Shown piece after piece: positions 1 to 9,661 of a stretch of 64,000 nucleotides of DNA (its first letter is position 1; the number at the start of each line of letters is the position of its first letter). The position numbers and the translations under genes were made by a program. Location of the stretch: contig NZ_CP126260.1 in NCBI RefSeq assembly GCF_003234365.2, positions 2,914,001-2,978,000 on the forward strand, given 5' to 3'. Under the pieces are notes generated by a model that worked only from the letters and a program-made list of their open reading frames with translations, was not told the origin of the DNA and did no database searches. The stretch is from Curtobacterium sp. MCJR17_020 (lineage in GTDB: Bacteria > Actinomycetota > Actinomycetes > Actinomycetales > Microbacteriaceae).

Positions 1-1
1 C

Positions 2-334
2 GAGCTCGCCGCCGCGAAGAAGTTCATCGCCTTCGCGAACTCGGCCGACGGCTGCAAGGTGCAGAACGACACCGGAACCCCCGGTGGCCCGTACGTCATC
101 TCGACCTGCTCGCTGCCCGACGACGTGCCCCCGATGATCGACGACCTGCAGAAGTACCTGGACGACGGCAAGGCGAGCCCGGCGCTCGAGTTCCTGTCCC
201 CGATCAAGGGCCCGAACCTCGAGAAGATCTGCGTGCAGGTCGGCTCCGGCATCACCAACGCGGCCAAGGGTGCTGACCAGTACGACGACGACGTCGTCCA
301 GCAGGCACAGCAGCTCGGCATCAAGGGCTGGTGA
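2..334 (+). CDS. Sugar ABC transporter substrate-binding protein, C-terminal part (5' truncated)
   Basis: The reading frame is open from the window edge and ends in TGA at 332-334, leaving about 110 C-terminal residues. The residues resemble the C-terminal lobe of an extracellular solute-binding protein of a CUT1 importer, with the usual closing helices. It lies 4 bp upstream of two permease genes, which fits an SBP-permease-permease operon. With rhamnosidase and rhamnose catabolic genes downstream, the ligand is inferred to be rhamnose or a rhamnose-containing oligosaccharide. The signal peptide and lipobox are outside the window, so membrane anchoring cannot be seen. Confidence 0.8.
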   Translation, partial: ELAAAKKFIAFANSADGCKVQNDTGTPGGPYVISTCSLPDDVPPMIDDLQKYLDDGKASPALEFLSPIKGPNLEKICVQVGSGITNAAKGADQYDDDVVQQAQQLGIKGW

Positions 335-338
335 CACG

Positions 339-1274
339 GTGACCGCGACACTCACGACGGCACTCGAGCCGGCGAAGACCCGAGCGGGCTCCGGCGGGAC
401 CGGTCCCGCGCGCAAGCGGATGCGCTCGTTCTACCCCGCCTGGTTCTTCATCCCCGCGATCGCGCTGTACGTCGTGTTCTTCGCGGTCCCCACCTTCGCC
501 GGGTTCTACTTCTCCCTCACCCGCTGGACGCTGTTCGACCAGACCTTCATCGGTTTCGACAACTTCGTCCGGTTCTTCCAGGACCCGCAGCTCGTCTCCG
601 GGTTCGTGCACACGTTCCAGTACGGCTTCGTGACGAGCGCGGCGAAGGTGGTCATCGGACTCGCCCTCGCCCTGCTCCTCACGTCGCCCGTGCTGGGGCG
701 CGGCTACCTGCGGGCGGTCGTGTTCTTCCCGGTGCTCGTGTCGACGATCGGCATCGGCATCACGTTCAAGGCGCTGATGGACCCGTTCCACGGGATCATC
801 AACGGCGTCCTCGGCTCGGTCGGCCTCCCGACTCCGGGGTGGCTGACCGACCCGGCCCTCGCCCTCTGGAGCGTCGCCGCGGTGGACGTCTGGAAGGGCG
901 TCGGCATCGCGACGCTCATCTTCATCGCCGGCATCGTGGCGATCCCGCAGGAGTACTTCGAGGCCGCACGGGTCGACGGCGCGAGCGCGTGGTCGATCTT
1001 CCGGAACATCACCCTGCCACTGTCGCGTCCCGCGATGGGCACCGTCATCATCCTGTCGCTGATCGGCGGGCTGCGGTCCTTCGACCTGATCTGGGCGATG
1101 ACCGGCGGTGGGCCAGGGTTCACCAGTGACGTCATCGCGAGCGTCATCTACAAGCAGTACCAGGCCGGGTTCTACGGCCTGTCGACCGCCGGCAACGTGG
1201 TCCTGTTCGTGGTCGTGACAGCGATCATGGTCCCGATCTCGTGGCTCCTGAACCGCAAGGAGGCGGACCTGTGA
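339..1274 (+). CDS. CUT1-family sugar ABC transporter permease (MalF/UgpA type)
   Basis: This is a roughly 311-residue integral membrane protein. The GTG at 339 is chosen because it sits 4 bp after the binding-protein stop; a longer in-frame start at 270 would overlap that gene and adds a low-complexity N-terminus. Several hydrophobic segments are visible, starting with FFIPAIALYVVFF near residue 40. The cytoplasmic EAA loop, EYFEAARVDGAS, contacts the ATPase in this family. No ATPase gene is nearby, so a shared MsiK-like ATPase elsewhere is likely, as is common in actinobacteria. It pairs with the next permease. Substrate specificity (rhamnosides) is inferred from context. Confidence 0.93.
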   Translation: MTATLTTALEPAKTRAGSGGTGPARKRMRSFYPAWFFIPAIALYVVFFAVPTFAGFYFSLTRWTLFDQTFIGFDNFVRFFQDPQLVSGFVHTFQYGFVTSAAKVVIGLALALLLTSPVLGRGYLRAVVFFPVLVSTIGIGITFKALMDPFHGIINGVLGSVGLPTPGWLTDPALALWSVAAVDVWKGVGIATLIFIAGIVAIPQEYFEAARVDGASAWSIFRNITLPLSRPAMGTVIILSLIGGLRSFDLIWAMTGGGPGFTSDVIASVIYKQYQAGFYGLSTAGNVVLFVVVTAIMVPISWLLNRKEADL

Positions 1275-2152
1275 CCGCCATCGTCGACCAGCGGCTGACC
1301 CCGGCCGCTCCCCGCGGACGCCACCCGGGCCGGACCCGCCGGTGGGTCATCGGCTCGATCGCCATCGTCGTCAGCTTCGTGGTGTTCCTGGTGCCGTTCG
1401 TCTTCGTCCTGCTGCAGGCCATGAAGAACCCGGCCGAGGCGAACCAGCTCGGCTTCAGCCTGCCGACCGAGTGGCAGCTCTGGCAGAACCTGCAGGCCGT
1501 GTTCGGATCCGGTGACGGCGTGATCGTCCGCGCGTTCCTGAACAGTGCGGTCCTGACCGTGGGCAGCGTGATCGTGATGGTCGTGTTCTCCGCGATGGTC
1601 GGGTACGTGCTGCAGCGTCGTCCGAGCAAGTGGAACGGCGTGATCAACTTCTTCGTCCTGGCGGGCCTCATCGTCCCGCCCGCGATCGTCCCGACGATCT
1701 GGGTGCTCCAGGGGCTCAACCTGTTCAAGACCATGGGCGGGATGATCCTCATCGAGGCGACCTTCGGCCTGTCGTTCTGCATCCTGCTCTTCCGGGCGTT
1801 CGTGGCGACGATCCCGAAGGAGCTCGACGAGGCAGCCGTCCTCGACGGCGCCGGACCGATCCGTCTGTTCTTCGGCGTCGTGCTGCCGCTGCTCAAGCCG
1901 GTCATCATCACGGTCGTGCTCGTGCAGTCCGTCACGGTGTTCAACGACTTCACGAACCCGCTGTACTTCCTGCCGGGGTCCGAGAACGCCACGGTGCAGC
2001 AGACGCTCTACTCGTTCCAGAGCCAGTCGGTCAGCCAGCTCAACCTGCTGTTCACCGACGTCCTGCTCATCACGATCCCGCCGCTGATCCTCTACGTCTT
2101 CTTCAACCGCCAGATCGTCGCCGGCATGACCAGCGGCGCCGTCAAGGGCTGA
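1271..2152 (+). CDS. CUT1-family sugar ABC transporter permease (MalG/UgpE type)
   Basis: This 293-residue permease starts at a GTG that overlaps the TGA of the preceding permease (GTGA), implying translational coupling. It has a hydrophobic segment near residues 25-50 and an EAA loop, ELDEAAVLDGAG, in the last third. It ends with the charged GAVKG-like tail usual for MalG relatives. With the upstream permease it forms the heterodimeric channel of the importer. It is followed after about 55 bp by the rhamnosidase, so imported rhamnosides could be hydrolysed inside the cell. Confidence 0.93.
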   Translation: MTAIVDQRLTPAAPRGRHPGRTRRWVIGSIAIVVSFVVFLVPFVFVLLQAMKNPAEANQLGFSLPTEWQLWQNLQAVFGSGDGVIVRAFLNSAVLTVGSVIVMVVFSAMVGYVLQRRPSKWNGVINFFVLAGLIVPPAIVPTIWVLQGLNLFKTMGGMILIEATFGLSFCILLFRAFVATIPKELDEAAVLDGAGPIRLFFGVVLPLLKPVIITVVLVQSVTVFNDFTNPLYFLPGSENATVQQTLYSFQSQSVSQLNLLFTDVLLITIPPLILYVFFNRQIVAGMTSGAVKG

Positions 2153-2207
2153 CCCCACGACCCCCGCACCGGTCGACGACGACCGGTCGCGTGAAAGGAC
2201 ACACCAC

Positions 2208-4514
2208 ATGACCGCCTGGACCGCACCGTTCATCACGAGCGACGCCGACCTCGGGAGCGCACCGATCCTGCGCCGTGAGTTCGCCCTCGACGACGGCCAC
2301 GGCGCCGTCACCGGAGCGACCCTCGACGTCAGCGCCCTCGGCGTCGTCGAGGCGTGGCTCGGTGGCGAACGCGTCTCCGACCACCTGCTCGAACCGGGGT
2401 GGACGAGCTACGAGTGGCGCATCCGCGTCGTCTCGCACGACGTCACGGCGCACCTGACCGGCACCGGCTCGGGCGAGGCGGCAGTCCTCGCACTCGTCCT
2501 CGGCAAGGGCTGGGCCGCCGGGCGCCTCGCGTGGGGTGGTGGCGGCGGCTGGTACGCCGACGAGCCCGCTGGGTTCGCCGAGCTCCGCATCACGTTCGCC
2601 GACGGCCACGAACAGCTCGTCGCCACCGACACGGACTGGCAGGCCCTGTCCAGCGCGATCACCGCCGACCAGCTGTACGACGGCGAGGACATCGACGCCC
2701 GGCTCCGCGACGGCTCCTTCCTGACGCCCGGCGAGGTCACCACGCCGAGCGTCGACGGCCACGAGGGACGCACCAGCGCCGTGCGCACCGTCGACATCGG
2801 CGAGCGCGAACTCGTCGCCGACACCGTGCCGCCGGTCCGACCCCTCGCCGAGATCGCCCCCATCGAGGTCTGGACGAGCCCGTCCGGCGCGACGCTGATC
2901 GACTTCGGCGTGAACCTGGTCGGCTGGCTCCGCCTGACCGCGAGCGGACCGGCCGGCACCGTCCTGACCCTGAAGCACGCCGAGGTGCTCGAACACGACG
3001 AGCTCGGCACCCGCCCACTGCGTACCGCGAAGGCGACGGACCACTTCACCCTGAGCGGCGGCGAGGACCGCTTCGAGCCCCGCTTCACCTTCCACGGCTT
3101 CCGTTACGCCCAGGTCGACGGGTGGACCGGCACGCTCGACGAACTCCGATCGGCCGTCACCGCGGTGCAGGTCGGCTCCGACCTGACCCGGACGGGCACG
3201 TTCGAGTCCAGCCACGAGCTGCTCAACACGTTCCACGACAACGTCATCCGGGGCATGCAGGGCAACTTCCTGAGCGTCCCGACCGACTGCCCGCAGCGCG
3301 ACGAGCGCCTCGGGTGGACGGGCGACATCGCGGCGTTCGCGCCGACGGCGTCCTACCTGTTCGACACCCGCGCCTTCCTGGGCGACTGGCTCCGCGACGT
3401 GTGGCTCGAGCAGCAGCACGCCGACGGTGTCATCCCGTTCGTGGTGCCGGACGTGCTCAAGTACTCCCCCGCCGAGGACTTCGGCACCCCCGACGCCACA
3501 GCCATCTGGTCGGACGCCGGCGTCTGGGTGCCGTGGACCCTGTACCAGGCGTACGGCGACACCGCGGTGCTCGAGGAGCAGCTCGACTCGATGACGGCGC
3601 ACCTCCGCCGCATCAAGGGCCATCTGTCACCCGAGGGCCTGTGGGACACCGTCTTCCAGTTCGGCGACTGGCTCGACCCGGACGCCCCGCCGGAGGACGC
3701 CGCCAAGGCGAAGGCCGACCCGGGCGTCGTGGCGACGGCGTGCGCGTACCGCAGCGCGACCCTGGTGGCGCAGGCGGCGCGGTTGACGGGCCACGAGGCG
3801 GAGGCGACGGAAGCCGAGGAGCTCGCCACGGGCCTCCAGGCCGCGTTCCGTCAGCACTACGTGACCGACGGCCGCATCCGGAGCGACTGCACCACCGTCT
3901 ACGCGCTCGCGATCGTGTTCGGCATCCTCGACGAGGACGACGAGCGCCGTGCGGGCGACCGCCTGGCGGAGCTGGCCGAGCAGTCCGGGTACCGGATCTC
4001 GACGGGCTTCGCGGGCACGCCGTTCATCACCGACGCGCTGACGCAGACCGGCCACCTCGACGACGCGTACCGGCTGCTGCTGCAGACGGAGTGCCCGTCG
4101 TGGCTGTACCCGGTGACGATGGGTGCGACGACGGTCTGGGAGCGTTGGGACTCGATGCTGCCGGACGGCACCATCAACCCGGGTGAGATGACCTCGTTCA
4201 ACCACTACGCACTCGGTGCCGTGGCGGACTGGATGCACCGGGTGGTCGGCGGTCTGTCGGCGCTCGAACCGGGGTACGCCTCCGTGCTCATCGCGCCGCA
4301 GCCGGGCGGCGGCCTGACGTGGGCGTCGACGTCGCTCGACTCCGTGCACGGGCACATCGCGGTGCGGTGGGAGCTCGTCGACGGCGAGCTGCTCGTCCGT
4401 GCACAGGTGCCCGAGGGGGTCACCGCGGTGGTGCGCCTGCCGGGTGTTGCGGAGCAGCGGCTCGGCGCCGGCTCGCACGAGCTACGCGCGCCGGCTGCGG
4501 TGCCGGCCGCGTAG
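2208..4514 (+). CDS. Alpha-L-rhamnosidase, glycoside hydrolase family 78
   Basis: This 768-residue enzyme should release terminal L-rhamnose from rhamnosides such as pectin side chains or plant glycosides. It has N-terminal beta-sandwich-like regions, then an (alpha/alpha)6-barrel catalytic part. The hallmark GH78 segment DCPQRDERLGWTGD starts at D360 and carries the acidic residues used in inverting catalysis. Further family landmarks are WSDAGVWVPW and NHYALGAVADWM towards the C-terminus. No signal peptide is present, so it is probably cytoplasmic and acts on oligosaccharides brought in by the ABC importer upstream. The ATG at 2208 is preceded by a GAAAGGA ribosome-binding site. Confidence 0.95.
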   Translation: MTAWTAPFITSDADLGSAPILRREFALDDGHGAVTGATLDVSALGVVEAWLGGERVSDHLLEPGWTSYEWRIRVVSHDVTAHLTGTGSGEAAVLALVLGKGWAAGRLAWGGGGGWYADEPAGFAELRITFADGHEQLVATDTDWQALSSAITADQLYDGEDIDARLRDGSFLTPGEVTTPSVDGHEGRTSAVRTVDIGERELVADTVPPVRPLAEIAPIEVWTSPSGATLIDFGVNLVGWLRLTASGPAGTVLTLKHAEVLEHDELGTRPLRTAKATDHFTLSGGEDRFEPRFTFHGFRYAQVDGWTGTLDELRSAVTAVQVGSDLTRTGTFESSHELLNTFHDNVIRGMQGNFLSVPTDCPQRDERLGWTGDIAAFAPTASYLFDTRAFLGDWLRDVWLEQQHADGVIPFVVPDVLKYSPAEDFGTPDATAIWSDAGVWVPWTLYQAYGDTAVLEEQLDSMTAHLRRIKGHLSPEGLWDTVFQFGDWLDPDAPPEDAAKAKADPGVVATACAYRSATLVAQAARLTGHEAEATEAEELATGLQAAFRQHYVTDGRIRSDCTTVYALAIVFGILDEDDERRAGDRLAELAEQSGYRISTGFAGTPFITDALTQTGHLDDAYRLLLQTECPSWLYPVTMGATTVWERWDSMLPDGTINPGEMTSFNHYALGAVADWMHRVVGGLSALEPGYASVLIAPQPGGGLTWASTSLDSVHGHIAVRWELVDGELLVRAQVPEGVTAVVRLPGVAEQRLGAGSHELRAPAAVPAA

Positions 4515-4599
4515 CGCGGGGAGCGGACGGTGGGCTGGTCAGGGTGGTGCGCGGGACGTCTGACGGCGCTCGCCCGGTGTCGCGCCCCCGGGCGGTCTT

Positions 4600-4786
4600 C
4601 GCGCCCCGACTCTTCGGGGCGCGACGGCCGCAACGGGGCGCGCAGCCCGCAACCGAAGTCCGCCCCCTCGCTCCGCGAGCAACCCGCTCGTCCCGCGCCC
4701 GCCCGTTCCGCATCGCGCCCGCGCCCGTCCCGCATCGCGCCCCCGTGCGCGCATCGCGCCCCGACTCTCCGGGGCGCGATGCGCGC
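4600..4786. repeat. Two related GC-rich hairpins in the rhamnosidase-rhaI gap
   Basis: The gap 4515-4884 holds no convincing gene. Hairpin 1 is 4600-4609 paired with 4614-4623 (10 bp, loop CTCT). Hairpin 2 is 4747-4763 paired with 4770-4786 (17 bp, 6-base loop). Both share the core CGCGCCCCGACTC followed by GGGGCGCG. Their place after a gene end suggests intrinsic terminators without a strong T tract, or members of a dispersed hairpin family. Confidence 0.75.
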
Positions 4787-4819
4787 ACCGGGGTGCGCGA
4801 CGCCACACACCCCACACGG

Positions 4820-4861
4820 TTGCGGCAGCCCGCCGCGACCCGTACTGTATGAAACGATTCA
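4820..4861 (+). promoter_or_regulatory. Promoter and LacI-type operator of the rhamnose catabolic operon
   Basis: A -35 TTGCGG (4820-4825), a 17 bp spacer and a -10 TACTGT (4843-4848) precede rhaI. The palindrome TGAAACGATTCA (4850-4861), with the central CG typical of LacI-family sites, begins 1 base after the -10, where repressor binding would block transcription. The regulator gene is not identified next to it and may lie upstream of the window. Confidence 0.65.
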
Positions 4862-4884
4862 ATCGCACACGAGGAAGTGACACG

Positions 4885-6057
4885 ATGACATCGACCCCGA
4901 CCTTCACCGGCATCGCCGACCAGCTCGCACGACAGCAGATCGAGCTGCCCAGCTGGGCCTTCGGCAACTCCGGCACCCGCTTCAAGGTGTTCAGCACGCC
5001 CGGCACCCCGCGCGACCCGTACGAGAAGATCGCCGACGCCGCGCAGGTGCACGAGTACACCGGCCTCGCGCCGACCGTGGCACTGCACATCCCGTGGGAC
5101 CTCGTCGACGACTTCAGCGACCTCAAGCGGCACGCCGAAGAGCACGGGGTCGCGCTCGGGACGATCAACTCGAACACGTTCCAGGACGACGACTACAAGT
5201 TCGGTGCCCTCACCCACACCGACGCGAGCATCCGGCAGAAGGCGATCGACCACCACCTGCGCTGCATCGACGTGATGGACGCCACCGGCAGCCGTGACCT
5301 GAAGATCTGGCTCGCCGAGGGCTCGAACTACCCCGGCCAGGCCGACATGCGCGAACGCCAGGACCGCCTGCACGAGTCGCTCAGCACGATCTACGACCGC
5401 CTCGGTGCCGACCAGCGCCTGGTGCTCGAGTACAAGTTCTTCGAGCCGTCGTTCTACCACACCGACGTTCCGGACTGGGGCACGAGCTACGTGCAGACGG
5501 CGGCACTCGGCGACAAGGCGATGGTCTGCCTCGACACCGGCCACCACGCCCCCGGCACGAACATCGAGTTCATCGTGATGCAGCTCCTGCGCCTCGGCAA
5601 GCTCGGCAGCTTCGACTTCAACTCGCGGTTCTACGCCGACGACGACCTGATCGTGGGCGCAGCGGACCCGTTCCAGCTGTTCCGCATCCTGGTCGAGGTC
5701 ATCCGCGGCGGCGGCTACGACAACCACGACGTCGCGTTCATGCTCGACCAGTGCCACAACATCGAGGACAAGATCCCCGGTCAGATCCGCTCCGTGCTCA
5801 ACGTGCAGGAGATGACGGCCCGGGCACTGCTCCTCGACCGCGTGGCCCTGACCGCAGCGCAGGAGGCCCACGACGTCCTCGGCGCGAACGAGGTCTTCAT
5901 GGACGCGTACCAGACCGACGTCCGGGCGGACCTCGCCGCGTGGCGCGAATCCCGCGGCCTGCCGGCGAACCCGATGCGCGCGTACCTGGACTCCGGGTAC
6001 CAGCAGTCGATCGCCGAGGACCGCGTCGGCGGCGTCCAGGCCGGTTGGGGCGCGTAG
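4885..6057 (+). CDS. rhaI: L-rhamnose isomerase
   Basis: This 390-residue TIM-barrel sugar isomerase matches the RhaI type (Pseudomonas/Bacillus-like, metal-dependent) rather than enteric RhaA. It converts L-rhamnose to L-rhamnulose in the cytoplasm. Conserved-looking stretches include WLAEGSNYPGQ, the metal-site region CLDTGHHAPGTNIE, and DFNSRFYADDDL. The ATG at 4885 is preceded by GAGGAAG at 5-10 nt; the in-frame ATG at 4849 lies inside the operator and lacks a ribosome-binding site. It is the first gene of a tight four-gene catabolic operon. Confidence 0.94.
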   Translation: MTSTPTFTGIADQLARQQIELPSWAFGNSGTRFKVFSTPGTPRDPYEKIADAAQVHEYTGLAPTVALHIPWDLVDDFSDLKRHAEEHGVALGTINSNTFQDDDYKFGALTHTDASIRQKAIDHHLRCIDVMDATGSRDLKIWLAEGSNYPGQADMRERQDRLHESLSTIYDRLGADQRLVLEYKFFEPSFYHTDVPDWGTSYVQTAALGDKAMVCLDTGHHAPGTNIEFIVMQLLRLGKLGSFDFNSRFYADDDLIVGAADPFQLFRILVEVIRGGGYDNHDVAFMLDQCHNIEDKIPGQIRSVLNVQEMTARALLLDRVALTAAQEAHDVLGANEVFMDAYQTDVRADLAAWRESRGLPANPMRAYLDSGYQQSIAEDRVGGVQAGWGA

Positions 6058-6085
6058 ACACATGGCACACACACTGGAGGCTCGG

Positions 6086-8146
6086 GTGGACCCCGCAACG
6101 CACGGCACCGACGCAGACACCACGATCAGTGCGCTCATCGCGCGCTCGAACGCGCTCGGCTCGGATCCGCGGATCACGAACTACGCCGGCGGGAACACCT
6201 CGGCGAAGGGCACCGACACCGACCCGGTCACGGGCGAGCCGGTGGAGCTGCTCTGGGTGAAGGGCTCCGGGGGCGACCTCGGCACCCTCACGCCGGCGGG
6301 CCTCGCAGTCCTGCGCGTCGACCGCGTCCGTGCACTCCAGGACGTCTACCCGGGGGTGGAGCGCGAGGACGAGATGGTCGCCGCGTTCGACTACACGCTG
6401 CACGGCAAGGGCGGTGCCGCCCCGTCCATCGACACGGCGATGCACGCCCTGGTCGACGCCGCGCACGTCGACCACCTGCACCCGGACGCCGGCATCGCCA
6501 TCGCCACGGCGGCGGACGGACCGGCCCTGACGTCGACGATCTTCGGCGACACGGTGGTGTGGGTGCCGTGGCGCCGACCCGGGTTCCAGCTCGGGCTCGA
6601 CATCGCCGCGATCAAGCGGGACAACCCCCAGGCGATCGGCACGATCCTCGGCGGCCACGGCATCACGGCGTGGGGCGAGACGAGCGAGGAGGCCGAGGCG
6701 AACTCGCGCTGGATCATCGACACCGCCGAGCAGTACATCGCGGAGCACGGGAAGGCCGACCCGTTCGGCGGGTCCCGGGCAGGCTTCGAGGCGCTGCCGA
6801 CCGACGAACGCCACGCACGCGCCGCCGCCCTCGCCCCGACGATCCGCGGCATCGCCGGGCACGACAAGCCGGTGGTGGGGCACTTCACCGACAGCGACGT
6901 CGTGCTCGACTTCCTGGCGTCGTCGCGCGCCGAGGAGCTCGCCGCGCTCGGCACGAGCTGCCCCGACCACTTCCTGCGCACCAAGGTCAAGCCCCTCATC
7001 CTCGACCTACCCGCAACCGCGAGCGTCGACGAGCAGACCGCCCGCCTGCACGAACTCCACGAGCAGTACCGCGCGGACTACCAGGCCTACTACGACCGCC
7101 ACGCGAACCCGGGCTCCCCCGCGATCCGCGGCGCCGACCCGCTCATCGTGCTGGTGCCCGGCGTCGGGATGTTCTCGTACGGCAAGGACGCCCAGACCGC
7201 CCGCGTCGCCGGGGAGTTCTACGTCAACGCGATCAACGTCATGCGCGGCGCCGAGTCGTTGAGCACCTACGACCCCATCGACGAGGCCGAGAAGTTCCGC
7301 ATCGAGTACTGGGCCCTCGAAGAGGCGAAGCTGCAGCGGATGCCGGCCCCCAAGAAGCTCGCCACCCGCATCGCCCTGGTCACCGGAGCCGCGAGCGGCA
7401 TCGGCAAGGCGATCGCGAAGCGCCTGGCCGCCGAGGGTGCCGCGGTCGTCATCGCCGACCTCGACCTGGCGAAGGCGCAAGACGCTGCCGCGGAGATCGG
7501 GAACACGGACAGGGCCATCGGCGTCGCGGCGAACGTGACCTCGGCAGCGGACATCGAGCAGGCGATCCAGCAGACCCTCCTGCACTTCGGCGGCCTCGAC
7601 CTCGTCGTGAACAACGCCGGACTCTCCCTCAGCAAGAGCCTGCTCGAGACCACCGAACAGGACTGGGACCTGCAGCACGACGTCATGGCGAAGGGATCGT
7701 TCCTGGTGTCCAAGGCGGCGGCGAAGGTCCTCATCGAGCAGGGCCTCGGCGGCGACATCGTGTACATCTCGTCGAAGAACTCGGTGTTCGCCGGTCCGAA
7801 CAACATCGCCTACTCGGCGACCAAGGCCGACCAGGCACACCAGGTCCGGTTGTTGGCGGCGGAGCTCGGTGAGCACGGCGTCCGCGTCAACGGGATCAAC
7901 CCCGACGGCGTCGTCCGCGGCTCGGGGATCTTCGCGAGCGGCTGGGGTGCGAACCGCGCGAAGACCTACGGCATCGAGGAACAGGACCTCGGCGCGTTCT
8001 ACGCCCAGCGCACGATCCTCAAGCGCGAGGTCGTGCCCGAGAACGTCGCCAATGCCGTCTACGCCATCTGCACCGACGACTTCTCGCACACGACCGGGTT
8101 GCACGTGCCCGTCGACGCGGGTGTCGCCGCCGCGTTCCTGCGCTGA
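6086..8146 (+). CDS. rhaD: Bifunctional rhamnulose-1-phosphate aldolase / short-chain (lactaldehyde) dehydrogenase
   Basis: This is a fusion of about 686 residues. The N-terminal class II aldolase-like half (IARSNALGSDPRITNYAGG onwards) cleaves L-rhamnulose-1-phosphate to DHAP and L-lactaldehyde. The C-terminal short-chain dehydrogenase begins near residue 430 with the NAD motif TGAASGIGKAIA and has the catalytic AYSATK near residue 575; it should oxidise lactaldehyde to L-lactate. The GTG at 6086 is preferred because GGAGG lies 5 nt before it. An ATG at 6062, 4 bp after the rhaI stop, would add 8 residues but has no clear ribosome-binding site. Confidence 0.94.
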   Translation: MDPATHGTDADTTISALIARSNALGSDPRITNYAGGNTSAKGTDTDPVTGEPVELLWVKGSGGDLGTLTPAGLAVLRVDRVRALQDVYPGVEREDEMVAAFDYTLHGKGGAAPSIDTAMHALVDAAHVDHLHPDAGIAIATAADGPALTSTIFGDTVVWVPWRRPGFQLGLDIAAIKRDNPQAIGTILGGHGITAWGETSEEAEANSRWIIDTAEQYIAEHGKADPFGGSRAGFEALPTDERHARAAALAPTIRGIAGHDKPVVGHFTDSDVVLDFLASSRAEELAALGTSCPDHFLRTKVKPLILDLPATASVDEQTARLHELHEQYRADYQAYYDRHANPGSPAIRGADPLIVLVPGVGMFSYGKDAQTARVAGEFYVNAINVMRGAESLSTYDPIDEAEKFRIEYWALEEAKLQRMPAPKKLATRIALVTGAASGIGKAIAKRLAAEGAAVVIADLDLAKAQDAAAEIGNTDRAIGVAANVTSAADIEQAIQQTLLHFGGLDLVVNNAGLSLSKSLLETTEQDWDLQHDVMAKGSFLVSKAAAKVLIEQGLGGDIVYISSKNSVFAGPNNIAYSATKADQAHQVRLLAAELGEHGVRVNGINPDGVVRGSGIFASGWGANRAKTYGIEEQDLGAFYAQRTILKREVVPENVANAVYAICTDDFSHTTGLHVPVDAGVAAAFLR

Positions 8147-8182
8147 TGAACGACAAGCTGATGCACGACAAGAGGTAAGAGC

Positions 8183-9661
8183 ATGTCCACCAGCGGCACC
8201 GTCGCCGCCGTCGACCTCGGGGCCACAAGCGGCCGGGTGATCCTCGGGCACGTCGACACCGACGGCGTCCGGATGGAGCACGTCGCCCGGTTCCCGAACG
8301 GCCCTGTGACCCTGCACGAGCAGGACCGCGAGGCCCTGCACTGGGACGTCGTCGAGCTCCACCGGCAGGTGACCGACGGCCTCCGTCAGGCGTTCGCCAC
8401 GCACCCGGCGATCGTCAGCATCGGCATCGACTCGTGGGCGGTCGACTACGGCCTGCTGCGCGACGGTCGGCTGCTCGGGCTGCCGTACCACTACCGCGAC
8501 GAACGGCACGAGGGCGGCGTCGACCGCGTGCACCGACGGATGGACGCTGCCGAGCTGTACGCCCGGAACGGTCTGCAGCACCTGCCCTTCAACACGGTGT
8601 TCCAGTTCGCCGCCGACCCGTCGCTGCAGCTCGCGCAGCGGGCGCTGCTCGTCCCCGACCTGCTCGGCTACTGGCTCACCGGTGTCGAGGCGGCCGAGCG
8701 CACGAACGCGTCGACGACCGGGGTCCTGAACGCGACGACCCGCGGGTGGGACCCGGCGTTGCGGGCTGCTGCGGGCCTCCCGGCCGGCCTCCTGCCCACC
8801 CTGCGTGACCCGGGCGACCGACTCGGGCCGCTGCTGCTGTCCGTCGCCGACGCCGTCGGCGGGCAGGCGCCCGTCACGCTCGTCGGCTCGCACGACACGG
8901 CCTCCGCCGTCGTCGCGGTCCCCGCGACCGAACCGGACTTCGCGTACATCTCCTCCGGCACCTGGTCACTCGTCGGCGTCGAGCTCGACGCACCCGTCCT
9001 GTCGGACGCGGCGCGCGACGCGAACTGCACCAACGAGGGCGGGGTCGACGGCCGCGTCCGGTTCCTGAAGAACGTGTCCGGACTGTGGTTGCTGTCCGAG
9101 AGCGTCCGCACCTGGGAGCGTGACGGCGCTTCGCTCGACCTGGAGGCCCTGCTCGCCTCCGCCGCGGCCGTCACGGCCCCGGTCCCCGTCTTCGACCCCG
9201 CCGACGAGTCGTTCACGGCGCCCGGCGACATGCCCGCTCGCATCGCCGCCTGGTGCGGCGACCACGGGCTGAGCGCGCCCGCGTCGCGGGCCGAGTTCGT
9301 GCGGTCGATCCTCGAGTCGCTGGCCGCCGCGTACGCGGAGACACTCGCGACGATCAGCACCATCACGGGCAAAGACGTCCGACAGGTGCACATCGTCGGC
9401 GGCGGATCGCAGAACCGGCTGCTCTGCCAGCTGACGGCCGACCGCACCGGGCTGCCCGTCCTGGCCGGGCCCGTCGAGGCGACGGCGCTCGGCAACATCC
9501 TGGTGCAGGCGCGGGCCGCTCGCCTCGGCGGACTGGGCGGCGCATCGCTCGAGGGCCTCCGCGCGACCGTCGCCCGTACCGTCGAACCCGTGCGGTACAC
9601 CCCGCGTTCCTCCGACACTTCCCTCCGCCAAACCACCTCGAGACGTAGGATGTCTGTATGA
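8183..9661 (+). CDS. rhaB: Rhamnulokinase (FGGY family)
   Basis: This 492-residue sugar kinase phosphorylates L-rhamnulose at O1 with ATP, supplying the aldolase encoded just upstream. The N-terminal phosphate-binding loop is AAVDLGATSGRVILGHVD, and SIGIDSWAVDYGLL is a typical rhamnulokinase segment. The second ATPase lobe has ISSGTWSLVGVELD and HIVGGGSQNRLLCQLTADR, which are strong family matches. The ATG at 8183 is preceded by AGAGGTAAGAG. Its stop overlaps the start of the next gene (ATGA), so the two are probably translationally coupled. Confidence 0.95.
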   Translation: MSTSGTVAAVDLGATSGRVILGHVDTDGVRMEHVARFPNGPVTLHEQDREALHWDVVELHRQVTDGLRQAFATHPAIVSIGIDSWAVDYGLLRDGRLLGLPYHYRDERHEGGVDRVHRRMDAAELYARNGLQHLPFNTVFQFAADPSLQLAQRALLVPDLLGYWLTGVEAAERTNASTTGVLNATTRGWDPALRAAAGLPAGLLPTLRDPGDRLGPLLLSVADAVGGQAPVTLVGSHDTASAVVAVPATEPDFAYISSGTWSLVGVELDAPVLSDAARDANCTNEGGVDGRVRFLKNVSGLWLLSESVRTWERDGASLDLEALLASAAAVTAPVPVFDPADESFTAPGDMPARIAAWCGDHGLSAPASRAEFVRSILESLAAAYAETLATISTITGKDVRQVHIVGGGSQNRLLCQLTADRTGLPVLAGPVEATALGNILVQARAARLGGLGGASLEGLRATVARTVEPVRYTPRSSDTSLRQTTSRRRMSV

